A DNA stretch of 17,191 nucleotides from Aalborgiella sp031424795 (GCA_031424795.1 JANPIC010000020.1:1-17191); one strand, 5' to 3'. Positions 1-6,259 are shown, counted from the stretch's first letter. Numbers and translations: made by a program. The notes: generated by a model not told the origin, from the sequence alone.

Positions 1-784
1 AGACTCATCGTTGGATGATCCTAAAATTGATGTAAATTCAGTGGCAAATACACCTCTAGCCGGCGAATTAATTACCTCAATAGCTAGTTTATTCATAGCA
101 AGAATTGAATCCCGCAAACCCGCCGCCTACCTCACCCAAGAAGCCTGGCTGCAAGGCATCCCCTTCTACATCGACGAGCGCGCCATTGTGCCGCGCAGCT
201 TTATCGCCGAATTACTCGCCGATGGCAGCTTTGACGACTGGCTAGGCTCGCACACCGAGCGCGTGCTCGATTTGTGTACCGGCAACGGCAGTTTAGCCGT
301 GTTGGCGGCGATGACCTACCCCGAAACAACGGTTGTCGGTGCTGACATATCCACTGATGCACTAGCCGTTGCCCGCATTAATGTGGATAAACACGGCCTG
401 CAAGATCGCATCAGCCTGGTTGAATCCGACAGTTGGAATGGCTTGAAAGACGAAGTTTTCGACCTCGTCCTGTGCAACCCCCCCTACGTCAACAGCGCCA
501 GCATGGCCAGCCTACCCGCTGAATACCTAGCCGAGCCCGCTTTGGCGCTCGCCGGCGGCACAGACGGCATGGACTTCATCCGCGGCCTGCTAGCCGCCGC
601 CCCCGCCCACATGAGCGAACACGCCGTGATGATCCTAGAAATCGGCAACGAACGCGCCTTCTTCGAAGCTGCCTTCCCTGATTTGGAGATTTTTTGGCTG
701 GAAACCAGTGCTGGGGCAGATTCTGTGCTGCTGATCACAAAAACGGCTTTGGAAGACAGTTTTGACACAAAAATATGCCTATAG
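1..784 (+). CDS. prmB: 50S ribosomal protein L3 N5-glutamine methyltransferase, 5'-truncated by window edge
   Basis: SAM-dependent methyltransferase expected to methylate a glutamine of ribosomal protein L3 in the cytoplasm. Counting from the TTG at position 11, the sequence shows the PrmB-type entry region (PAAYLTQEAWLQG, about residues 38-50, then DERAIVPRS), SAM motif I (DLCTGNGSL, 87-95), an acidic motif II (ADIS, 111-114) and the catalytic NPPY (156-159) typical of glutamine methyltransferases. The frame is open back to base 2 and family members are about 300 residues with an N-terminal helical domain, so the true start is almost certainly upstream and the TTG is not the start. Bases 1-120 are 38% GC by count and 121-180 are 63%, and bases 51-100 resemble a dispersed repeat, so the visible N-terminal part may be altered. 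The stop TAG at 782-784 lies inside another copy of that repeat, giving an odd tail after VLLITK. The family is clear; PrmC is less likely because of the PrmB-specific entry motif. Confidence 0.9.
   Translation, partial: DSSLDDPKIDVNSVANTPLAGELITSIASLFIARIESRKPAAYLTQEAWLQGIPFYIDERAIVPRSFIAELLADGSFDDWLGSHTERVLDLCTGNGSLAVLAAMTYPETTVVGADISTDALAVARINVDKHGLQDRISLVESDSWNGLKDEVFDLVLCNPPYVNSASMASLPAEYLAEPALALAGGTDGMDFIRGLLAAAPAHMSEHAVMILEIGNERAFFEAAFPDLEIFWLETSAGADSVLLITKTALEDSFDTKICL
51..100 (+). repeat. Dispersed repeat copy C, inside the prmB reading frame
   Basis: This AT-rich stretch starts with TAGCCGGCG and continues through AATAGCTAG to a closing ATAGCAA. It aligns end to end with the copies at 768-831 (same orientation) and 13750-13815 (opposite orientation). 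It is the most diverged of the three and is read through as coding sequence. The match could be partly chance, because the flanking frame also aligns loosely with PrmB proteins. Confidence 0.45.
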
Positions 785-831
785 CCGGTGTATTTATTGC
801 ATTAGTAGCTATTTTATTTATAGCAAAATTT
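768..831 (+). repeat. Dispersed repeat copy B, at the 3' end of prmB
   Basis: The element reads from caaaaatatgcc through TAGCCGGTGTATTTATTGC to GTAGCTATT and a closing ATAGC. It matches the reverse complement of 13750-13815 closely: the blocks TAGCCGG-TGTATTTATTGC and TAGTAGCTATT are shared with few changes. The right arm can pair GCTAT with ATAGC as a small hairpin. It provides the stop codon of prmB. Similar short repeats are, from memory, abundant in Comamonadaceae genomes; no search was done. Confidence 0.7.
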
Positions 832-859
832 TAGCTTAGATATCGTTTTTGGAGATTCC

Positions 860-1258
860 ATGAACCGAACCCTCATCAGCTCAGGCTCAACCTTCGAAGC
901 CCAAATCGGCTACTCCCGCGCCGTGGTTGCGGGTGACTGGGTGTTTGTGTCTGGCACGACAGGGTTTGACTACCGCACGATGACGATTTCGGACGACGTG
1001 GTGATGCAGGCCGAGCAGTGTTTGAAGAACATCGCTTTAGCGCTTGAACAAGCCGGTTCAAGCCTGCAAGATGTTGTCCGCGTGACCTATGTTTTGCCGC
1101 AAACGGCTGATTTTGAGCCTTGCTGGCCGGTGCTGCGCCAGTACTTTGGCGAGGTGCGGCCTGCGGCGATGATGATTTCGGCGGGTTTGGCCGATCCGCG
1201 CATGAAGATTGAGATTGAAGTGACGGCTATCAAACAGATCTCAGCAGCTATCATCTGA
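860..1258 (+). CDS. RidA/YjgF/UK114-family protein, lacking the catalytic arginine
   Basis: A 132-residue single-domain RidA-family protein, the size and fold expected for the trimeric family whose archetype hydrolyses reactive enamine/imine intermediates such as 2-aminoacrylate in the cytoplasm. Family features are VFVSGTTGFD (about 28-37), the helix with QCLKNIALALEQAG, and the C-terminal KIEIEVTAI strand. The start ATG at 860 has a GGAG at 851-854. In the archetypal RidA the segment before the last strand reads PARS, with the arginine binding substrate carboxylate. Here it is PAAM (101-104), so Ala103 replaces that arginine. This places the protein with the non-archetypal Rid subfamilies, for which 2-aminoacrylate deaminase activity should not be assumed. 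The last residues after TAIK may derive from a repeat fragment. The next gene starts 2 bases after the stop, which suggests a two-gene unit with tfoX. Confidence 0.88.
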   Translation: MNRTLISSGSTFEAQIGYSRAVVAGDWVFVSGTTGFDYRTMTISDDVVMQAEQCLKNIALALEQAGSSLQDVVRVTYVLPQTADFEPCWPVLRQYFGEVRPAAMMISAGLADPRMKIEIEVTAIKQISAAII

Positions 1259-1260
1259 GC
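1239..1260 (+). repeat. Possible right-arm fragment of the dispersed repeat at the end of the RidA-family gene
   Basis: The stretch CTCAGCAGCTATCATCTGAGC resembles the right arm (GCAGCTAT-dyad) of the dispersed repeat family and supplies the last codons and stop of the RidA-family gene. It is short, so the resemblance may be accidental. Confidence 0.25.
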
Positions 1261-1680
1261 ATGGCCATCTCCAAAGACTTTGCCGACTATTGCTGTGAAC
1301 TGCTCAGCGGCGTGGGCAGCCCTGTTGCTAAGCGGATGTTTGGTGGCTGGGGCATCAGTGTAGATGGGGTAACGATTGCCATCATTGCGGACTTGACCCC
1401 CAAAGGTACAGGAAGCAATGAGAAACTGTATCTCAAAGTCGATGACGTGACCAAAAAGCAGTTTGAAGCCGCTGGCGGCAAGCGGTTCGAAATGGAGTCC
1501 AAAGACGGCAAACCCATGGGCATGAACTACTTCACCACGCCCGATGAAACCATGGAATCGCCCGACGCCATGCTGCCGTGGGCGCGGCTGGCGCTGAATG
1601 TGGCGCTGGATGCCAAGGCGAAAGCCAAGCCGAAAAGCCGTACAAAGGTTATCAAGTCGGTGAAGGTTTCAACAAAATGA
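1261..1680 (+). CDS. TfoX N-terminal-domain protein (full-length copy)
   Basis: A 139-residue protein made of a single TfoX-N domain followed by a lysine-rich tail (about 122-139, repeated KAK/KPK). Diagnostic stretches are KRMFGGWGISVDG (about 24-36), KLYLKVDD and the PMGMNYFTTPDE segment with PWARLAL near the domain end. TfoX/Sxy proteins of gamma-proteobacteria regulate competence genes. Stand-alone TfoX-N proteins elsewhere have no proven common role, so a competence function is not claimed. The ATG follows the RidA-family stop by 2 bases without a clear Shine-Dalgarno sequence, suggesting translational coupling. The domain lacks the C-terminal TfoX half found in gamma-proteobacterial Sxy. 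A second, broken copy lies at 4868-5111. Confidence 0.85.
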   Translation: MAISKDFADYCCELLSGVGSPVAKRMFGGWGISVDGVTIAIIADLTPKGTGSNEKLYLKVDDVTKKQFEAAGGKRFEMESKDGKPMGMNYFTTPDETMESPDAMLPWARLALNVALDAKAKAKPKSRTKVIKSVKVSTK

Positions 1681-1681
1681 G

Positions 1682-1713
1682 TTTCGGTATTCACCTGCAC
1701 GCAAATACCGAAA
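1682..1713. terminator. Bidirectional terminator-like inverted repeat
   Basis: A perfect 10-bp inverted repeat, TTTCGGTATT (1682-1691) and AATACCGAAA (1704-1713), with a 12-base loop, sits between the convergent tfoX-type gene (stop at 1680) and the minus-strand secreted-protein gene (stop at 1719). The arms carry short A and T runs, giving short U tracts in either direction. Position and symmetry fit a shared rho-independent terminator. Confidence 0.7.
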
Positions 1714-1718
1714 AAGCT

Positions 1719-2276
1719 TTACTTGCTGCTGTAAGGTAATGAAGAATGGTGGACTACGATACGTAAATTGCCGAGGTCATCTTTCTTGAACTTCCAAGTT
1801 TTATCGACCGTGGTTACTTTGCCGTTTTTATCTGTGAAGCTCACGTTACCCATAGATGTAGCCACGTCTCCGGCGAGGAATATAGCAGCGTTCTCGACAT
1901 TGACCTTTTTCCAGCCCTTCAACGCAAAACCAGTGTCTTTGGGGTACGTGCTGTCACCACCTACAAAATACGACAATGCGCCAGCGCGTGTGATTCGAAA
2001 AGTCTGAGGTACTTCCGTCAACGTTGGTTTGAAAAGTACTGGACCTAGGTTGTAACCATAAGCCCCGTCGATGACCTTCTCTGCGAGCGCTTTGGCTGCT
2101 GGCTGGCCAGATTTCTCATAAGTGTCGCTAATTGCAATCAACGCATCGCCCCAACCCTTTTGTGCAGCCAGTACTTCGGCCTCGCTTATGGACGTGTTGA
2201 CGATAGGTGTTTTGGCAAAGGCCGCGCTGGCCAATGCGAGAGAAGCCATGGTGAGAGTAATTTTTGTGAATTTCAT
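1719..2276 (-). CDS. Secreted NTF2-like (SnoaL/CaMKII-association-domain-like) protein
   Basis: A 185-residue protein from the ATG at 2276, chosen because GGAG lies 7 bases upstream and the product then begins with a classical signal peptide (MKFTK, a hydrophobic core, cleavage after AFA). An upstream in-frame ATG at 2309 would hide the signal behind 11 residues and has no such site. The mature part has AAQKGWGDALIAIS near its start, AYGYNLGPVLFKPT, a FVGGDSTYPKDTGFALKGW region and ends TWKFKKDDLGNLRIVVHHSSLPY. That closing pattern is typical of NTF2-fold proteins related to the CaMKII association domain. Relatives in databases are, as I recall, sometimes mislabelled phosphoribosyl-AMP cyclohydrolase, which the sequence does not support. 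It is divergent from the sensor kinase gene and its upstream region carries a phased operator-like array, so regulation by that two-component system is likely. The ligand is unknown. Confidence 0.75.
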   Translation of the reverse strand: MKFTKITLTMASLALASAAFAKTPIVNTSISEAEVLAAQKGWGDALIAISDTYEKSGQPAAKALAEKVIDGAYGYNLGPVLFKPTLTEVPQTFRITRAGALSYFVGGDSTYPKDTGFALKGWKKVNVENAAIFLAGDVATSMGNVSFTDKNGKVTTVDKTWKFKKDDLGNLRIVVHHSSLPYSSK

Positions 2277-2340
2277 TTTTTGACTCCAATTGATGATGTT
2301 CAAGTGCAACAGTGCACAAGTAATATTTGATACTGCCCAG

Positions 2341-2412
2341 TTGAACCCCTTATGAAAGTTGAATGAGCCTCAAATGAAAGCTTGATGAACCGCAGATGAC
2401 AAAGGCATGCGC
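2341..2412 (-). promoter_or_regulatory. Seven-unit, 11-bp-phased tandem operator array
   Basis: Boxes of the form (A/T)TGAnn begin at 2341, 2352, 2363, 2374, 2385, 2396 and 2407, exactly 11 bp apart, one helical turn. The best units read ATGAAA or ATGAAC; the first is TTGAAC and the last ATGCGC. Read toward the minus-strand secreted-protein gene they are TTCAT boxes. OmpR/PhoB-family regulators bind tandem direct repeats with about this period, and the E. coli TorR box (CTGTTCATAT) contains the same TTCAT core. The array ends about 65 bases before the start of the minus-strand gene. Binding by the adjacent response regulator is inferred. Confidence 0.7.
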
Positions 2413-2422
2413 GAGAACTGAT

Positions 2423-2439
2423 GTTCATCAGCTGTTCAT
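2423..2439 (+). promoter_or_regulatory. Pair of GTTCAT boxes facing the kinase gene
   Basis: GTTCAT occurs at 2423-2428 and 2434-2439, again 11 bp apart, and in the opposite orientation to the seven-unit array. Each set therefore reads TTCAT in the direction of its own gene. The second box lies in CTGTTCATGT, which matches the TorR box at 9 of 10 bases. Likely autoregulatory site for the kinase-regulator operon. Confidence 0.55.
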
Positions 2440-2473
2440 GTTTTTAGGCTCAAGTTACAGCGCAAATTGTGCG

Positions 2474-2487
2474 ATGATTTAAATCAT
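2474..2487. promoter_or_regulatory. 14-bp perfect palindrome over the kinase start codon
   Basis: ATGATTTAAATCAT is a perfect palindrome whose right end contains the first two bases of the kinase ATG (2486-2488). There is no convincing Shine-Dalgarno sequence in the preceding 15 bases. It could be an operator or only an AT-rich coincidence. Confidence 0.35.
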
Positions 2488-4105
2488 GTTTGCACGCCGT
2501 CTCACCATCGCCCTTGCTGCCATTGCCGGCGCAGCAGTATTGGAAGGGTTGGCCGCGATATGGGCGCTGAATGTCGCGAACGATCATGTGCTGCGTGGTC
2601 GCGTGGCGTCTGATATCCAACTTGCCTTTGAGGAACTGACGATATCAAAGCTCAGGTTACGCGCTTGGTTTACACAAGCACAGCTAGATCCGACTGCAAC
2701 TGACAGTTTGCGGCAGAAGTATCAAACTGACATGCGTAAAACATTAACACAACTAAACCAGTTATCCGCCAGAGCCATTAATTTAGACAGGAGCGATGCC
2801 ACCCAAACTGAGCACCGTGAACGTCTGGATACACTTAATGTGTTGGCAGAAAGCGTTGCAGTGTTAGAAACTGCCGCTTCAAAAGTGCAACCATTGCGAC
2901 TAGGCATCCAAACGCGCCAGGCTTGGCTTGCTGCTGGTGAGCTGTTTGATATTTCGCGGGGGCGCGACTTGCGTCAACTTCTTGCTGATAGCATTGAACG
3001 CGAGGCGTCTGCTGTAGTACGCGAGCGTGCCGCTGCAGACAAGGCCTTGCGTTGGATGCACAATCTTTTACTAGGGGCTGCTTGCACCATCGCACTTGCA
3101 GCATTGCTTTTGGCGGTGGGGTTCGCAAGGGCGTTGCGACGCCCACTCAACGAGCTAAACGCAGGTGCAAAGGCACTACAGCAAGGAGAGTTAACGTATC
3201 GAATTCCACTCGATGGCGTTGACGAGTTCTCTGCAGTAGCGAGCAGCATGAATGCTATGGCCGTAGAGTTGTCCAAACACCAGGCATACGAAACTCAAGT
3301 AAGGCAAGAACTTGAAGAACTGGTGCAGGCTCGCACATCTGAGCTGCAAGGTGCATTAGACGCATTGCAACGCGTCGACGCGCGACGCCGCAGGCTGTTT
3401 GCAGATATCAGCCACGAACTGCGCACCCCTACGACAGCCATTTTGGGCGAGGCTGAAATTACCTTGCGCGGACTTGACAAGCCTTCTCATGACTACCGAG
3501 CCGCATTGCAGCGCATTGTTTCGACATCAAAACAACTAGGCGCTGTCATTGATGACTTGCTGACGATGGCACGCAGTGATATCGATACACTTGCGCTCAA
3601 CCGGCATCCGCTAGATGTGACTGGACCGCTAAAGGAAGCCATTCAACAAGCAACGGCATTAGCGCACGAAAAAAACATCACCTTGCGAGTTGTAAATATG
3701 CCTAACCATGCAATCTCAGTACTGGCCGATCCACAGCGCTTACGTCAATTGCTTATCTTGCTATTGGATAACGCTGTGCATTACTCTCATTTAAATGGCA
3801 CCGTAGAAATTTCAGTGCGGTGCAAACATAACGAGACCGGCGATAAACCGTATTGTGAGTTGCAGATCGCGGATCATGGAATCGGCATCAGAGCAGAAGA
3901 TCTGCCAAGGGTCTTTGAGCGCAACTTTCGCAGCCAGCAGGCGCGCAAGCACCGCGCTAACGGCAGCGGCTTGGGCTTATCAATAGGGCGGGCCATGGCA
4001 CACGCGCACGACGGAGAGATCCTGATTGACAGCAAACAAGGGCTAGGCACAACCGTTACACTTCAACTACCGAAGCTAACAGCATCATCCAAGGAAATGC
4101 TATGA
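2486..4105 (+). CDS. Membrane sensor histidine kinase of a two-component system
   Basis: A 539-residue inner-membrane kinase. The order is: transmembrane helix about 7-28; a mostly helical periplasmic sensor region about 30-188; second transmembrane helix about 193-213; HAMP domain about 214-268; a coiled-coil stretch about 265-303; HisKA with the phospho-accepting His310 in FADISHELRTP; and a HATPase_c domain. The last has an N box (LLLDNAVHYS, 425-434), G1 (DHGIGI, 463-468), an F box around RVFERNF and G2 (GSGLGLSI, 493-500). All catalytic motifs are intact. The gene overlaps the response regulator by four bases (ATGA), so the two are translated together; kinase before regulator is the less common order. 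The start at 2486 lacks a clear ribosome site. The signal sensed cannot be read from the sequence; the periplasmic region matches no ligand-binding domain I recognise. Confidence 0.92.
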   Translation: MFARRLTIALAAIAGAAVLEGLAAIWALNVANDHVLRGRVASDIQLAFEELTISKLRLRAWFTQAQLDPTATDSLRQKYQTDMRKTLTQLNQLSARAINLDRSDATQTEHRERLDTLNVLAESVAVLETAASKVQPLRLGIQTRQAWLAAGELFDISRGRDLRQLLADSIEREASAVVRERAAADKALRWMHNLLLGAACTIALAALLLAVGFARALRRPLNELNAGAKALQQGELTYRIPLDGVDEFSAVASSMNAMAVELSKHQAYETQVRQELEELVQARTSELQGALDALQRVDARRRRLFADISHELRTPTTAILGEAEITLRGLDKPSHDYRAALQRIVSTSKQLGAVIDDLLTMARSDIDTLALNRHPLDVTGPLKEAIQQATALAHEKNITLRVVNMPNHAISVLADPQRLRQLLILLLDNAVHYSHLNGTVEISVRCKHNETGDKPYCELQIADHGIGIRAEDLPRVFERNFRSQQARKHRANGSGLGLSIGRAMAHAHDGEILIDSKQGLGTTVTLQLPKLTASSKEML

Positions 4106-4842
4106 ATATTCTTTTGGTGGAAGACGATGCTCGCATTGCGGATTTTCTAGACCGTGGGCTGCGTGCTGAGGGTTACCGTGTACAAGTTGCCAGAAATGGC
4201 ATTGACGGTCTTTCGATGGCACGTGATGCATCTCGCCGATCCAGCGAGGATGGTGTAGTCACCGTCATGTTGTTGGATGTGATGCTACCTGGTATGAGCG
4301 GCTTGGAAGTTTGCCAAACGCTTAGGGCTTCCCAAATTCATATTCCAATTTTGATGCTGACCGCACTCGGCACATTGGAAGATCGGGTAGGCGGCCTACG
4401 TCTAGGAGCGGACGACTATTTGGTAAAACCGTTTGAATTTGAAGAACTGCTTGCACGCATCGAAGCTCTTGGAAGGCGTGACTCGGTACAAAAAAACACG
4501 GCGAACGATATACGAATCGTTGCAGACTTGGCGCTGGATACGCGCTCTATGCGCGCGAGCCGAGCAGGCCGTGCGATTGCACTAACAGCGAGAGAGCTAG
4601 CCTTGCTAGAGCTACTGATGTCGGCACCTGGCAGATTGTTCAGTCGCGAACGCATATTAGCCAACGTATGGGGGACAAACGAAGACCCATTAACAAATAT
4701 TGTTGATGTCTTTATTCGTCGTTTGCGCGGCAAAATTGATGAGGGATTCGACAGACCTTTGATACATACACAGCGTGGCCTAGGATACAGACTGGAAGAT
4801 GCTGGCAGACCATCTTCCATCACAACAAATAAACAGCAGTGA
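4102..4842 (+). CDS. OmpR/PhoB-family response regulator
   Basis: A 246-residue transcription regulator. The receiver domain (1-122) has the acidic pair Glu7-Asp8-Asp9, the phospho-accepting Asp59 in LLDVMLPGMSG, Thr87 and Lys109 (LVKPFEF). A short hydrophilic insertion (about 42-52, rich in Ser, Arg, Glu and Asp) lengthens the loop before the Asp59 strand. The winged-helix DNA-binding domain covers about 143-235, with LTARELALLELLM, the recognition-helix region DPLTNIVDVFIRRLRGKID and the closing IHTQRGLGYRL. The start overlaps the kinase stop. Family members bind 11-bp-spaced direct repeats as dimers, which fits the TTCAT arrays at 2341-2439; the likely targets are its own operon and the divergent secreted-protein gene. 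Confidence 0.93.
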   Translation: MNILLVEDDARIADFLDRGLRAEGYRVQVARNGIDGLSMARDASRRSSEDGVVTVMLLDVMLPGMSGLEVCQTLRASQIHIPILMLTALGTLEDRVGGLRLGADDYLVKPFEFEELLARIEALGRRDSVQKNTANDIRIVADLALDTRSMRASRAGRAIALTARELALLELLMSAPGRLFSRERILANVWGTNEDPLTNIVDVFIRRLRGKIDEGFDRPLIHTQRGLGYRLEDAGRPSSITTNKQQ

Positions 4843-4848
4843 ATAAAT

Positions 4849-4876
4849 TTCACCACAAATTAAATAGCTGCTCAGC
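4849..4876 (-). repeat. Possible half copy of the dispersed repeat at the tfoX-copy junction
   Basis: Read on the minus strand, this segment is GAGCAGCTATTTAATTTGTGG, like the right arm of the dispersed repeat. Its left arm is absent: the sequence passes at CTGCTC (4868) directly into the truncated tfoX copy. It may mark a recombination joint. The match is short. Confidence 0.3.
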
Positions 4877-5111
4877 GGCGTGGGTAGCCCTGTGGCTAAA
4901 CGGATGTTTGGCGGCTGGCGGCAAGCGCTTCGAAATGGAATCTAAAGACGGCAAAACCATGGGCATGAACTACTTCACCACGCCCGATGAAACCATGGAA
5001 TCACCCGATGCGATGTTGCCGTGGGCGCGGCTGGCAATGACTTGCTCGGTGCAAGCGAAAGCCAAAGCCAAGCCAAAAGCAAACAAGCTGATTAAAAGGG
5101 AACGACGCTAG
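4868..5111 (+). pseudogene. Truncated second tfoX copy with 125-bp internal deletion
   Basis: From base 4868 the sequence parallels 1300-1350 of the full-length gene (4 differences in 51 bases). It then jumps at GCTGG (4914-4918) to the equivalent of 1471 and follows it to about 5040 (8 differences in about 120), with a looser lysine-rich tail to the TAG at 5109-5111. The missing 1346-1470 segment is 125 bases and both its ends carry GCTGG, so the deletion fits recombination between 5-bp repeats. Since 125 is not a multiple of three, the halves are in different frames. The native start is also missing. An ATG at 4839 opens a 90-residue frame whose last two thirds are TfoX sequence, but its first part is out-of-frame and looks unselected. 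Eleven of the 12 differences from the intact copy are synonymous. Confidence 0.88.
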
Positions 5112-5124
5112 AACCGGTGCAGCT

Positions 5125-6114
5125 TCAGGGCGTCCCGAGGCGCGGCTTCAGGCGGTCGGCCTGATTCACCGGGAACGGAAAGCCCAGGACCGTGCTGCCT
5201 CCCCTGACACGGTTCTGCGCCTGACAGTTCTGCACGCAGAGGGTAGCCGGTGGCGCCACCTCGGTCGCATCCTCGCCGAACACCATGCCCATGCGGCCAC
5301 CACTGGCCACCATCCATTTCGAGACACCGCCGCAGTGGGCCACCGTCGCGGTGGCCGGCGTCAGGCCGGCACGCCTTTGGATGACGTTGGCGCAGGCGCT
5401 GTCGTTGACTCGGCTGGCCACCTGCGGACTGTCGCGGCCAACGAATTTGGCCGAGAAGTCGTTCCCAAAATTGACGCGCGGCGTTACAACGATGGTGGTG
5501 TCCTTGTACGGCACAGTGTCGCCCTCGCGGTTGCGGAAATTGCGGTTGTCAAAATAAAACGCTGTGAGCGGATCGCGGGCGGAGTCGGCGCCCGCCAGCG
5601 TGTGCGTGAACAAAGTGGTGCTTTCGTCCGCACGCTCAACCTCCATCTGGAAAACTCCGCCTTGAGCGCAGTCCTTGGCCTGCAGCTTCATCACCAGACC
5701 CGGACCTTCCCGCCCGATGCTGAGAGTGTCGTCCTTAAGTTCGACAAACACCTCGCTGGTGAGCGTCAGGCCGCGGTGCTCAGGCAGCTTGCTGGCAAAG
5801 ACGGGCGTTTCCCTGCCGCCTGTCATGTCGAGCTGGTTGGGTGCACCCGTGAGTGTGTAGTTGCGAATGCCAAGGGTGGCGGCAACGACCTGAAACTTCA
5901 CATACTTGCCCACCACATCGAAGGTGGTTGTGATTTGGTTGGCCGGCACCGTCGTGTCTTGTGTGCCGCTCTTGCCCAGCACCGTGAATCCGCCGCCCTC
6001 GCAGCCAGCTGACGCTGCGGCCTGGGCGCCTCCAGAAGCCAGCACGCCAAGCAGCAGACCAGCAGCAGCGCCACGCCTGATCCGGCGTGGCGATCTCAGA
6101 GATTTCTTAAACAT
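5125..6114 (-). CDS. Secreted six-cysteine protein of unknown function
   Basis: A 329-residue protein from the ATG at 6114, preferred to the GTG at 6135 because GAGGGG lies about 6 bases before it and it begins directly with an export signal. The signal has a basic n-region with several arginines, a hydrophobic GLLLGVLA core and a likely cut after GAQA. I do not recognise the family. The mature chain is rich in beta-type segments, has no further membrane helix and contains six cysteines (near the mature N-terminus, in KDCAQ, SACAN, AHCGG, and a CVQNC pair near the end), an even number that fits periplasmic disulfides. GC content is high: four 60-base lines gave 48, 58, 65 and 73%, above most neighbours. 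It lies downstream of exbD in the same direction, with a Fur-like site in its upstream gap, so an iron link is possible. A 225-residue frame on the other strand is a shadow. Confidence 0.7.
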   Translation of the reverse strand: MFKKSLRSPRRIRRGAAAGLLLGVLASGGAQAAASAGCEGGGFTVLGKSGTQDTTVPANQITTTFDVVGKYVKFQVVAATLGIRNYTLTGAPNQLDMTGGRETPVFASKLPEHRGLTLTSEVFVELKDDTLSIGREGPGLVMKLQAKDCAQGGVFQMEVERADESTTLFTHTLAGADSARDPLTAFYFDNRNFRNREGDTVPYKDTTIVVTPRVNFGNDFSAKFVGRDSPQVASRVNDSACANVIQRRAGLTPATATVAHCGGVSKWMVASGGRMGMVFGEDATEVAPPATLCVQNCQAQNRVRGGSTVLGFPFPVNQADRLKPRLGTP

Positions 6115-6225
6115 AATGTTCCCCTCAGTGGACACGCTGATCGCTGCGTGAGCGGTGCGGTAATTGCTGAACCGCGCAATTGCATCTTAGTTAGACTGAA
6201 GGCACGTGACAGTGCTGCATGGCCC

Positions 6226-6254
6226 ACAATTGGTAAATTTCAAGCCCCAATTGT
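6226..6254. promoter_or_regulatory. Inverted repeat upstream of the six-cysteine secreted protein
   Basis: ACAATTGG (6226-6233) and CCAATTGT (6247-6254) form a perfect 8-bp inverted repeat with a 13-base spacer, in the gap between exbD and the secreted-protein gene. No U-run follows in either direction, so an operator or a processing hairpin is more likely than a terminator. Confidence 0.4.
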
Positions 6255-6259
6255 TACCA

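Noticed and set aside
4839..5111. The 90-codon frame as a functional gene
   Set aside because: Its first third is tfoX sequence in the wrong frame and only the rest is in frame; the domain core is deleted, so it is called a pseudogene.
5335..6012. 225-residue frame on the + strand opposite the six-cysteine secreted protein
   Set aside because: It lies wholly antisense to a gene with a signal peptide and good ribosome site, has no recognisable motif, and long antisense frames are expected in GC-rich DNA.
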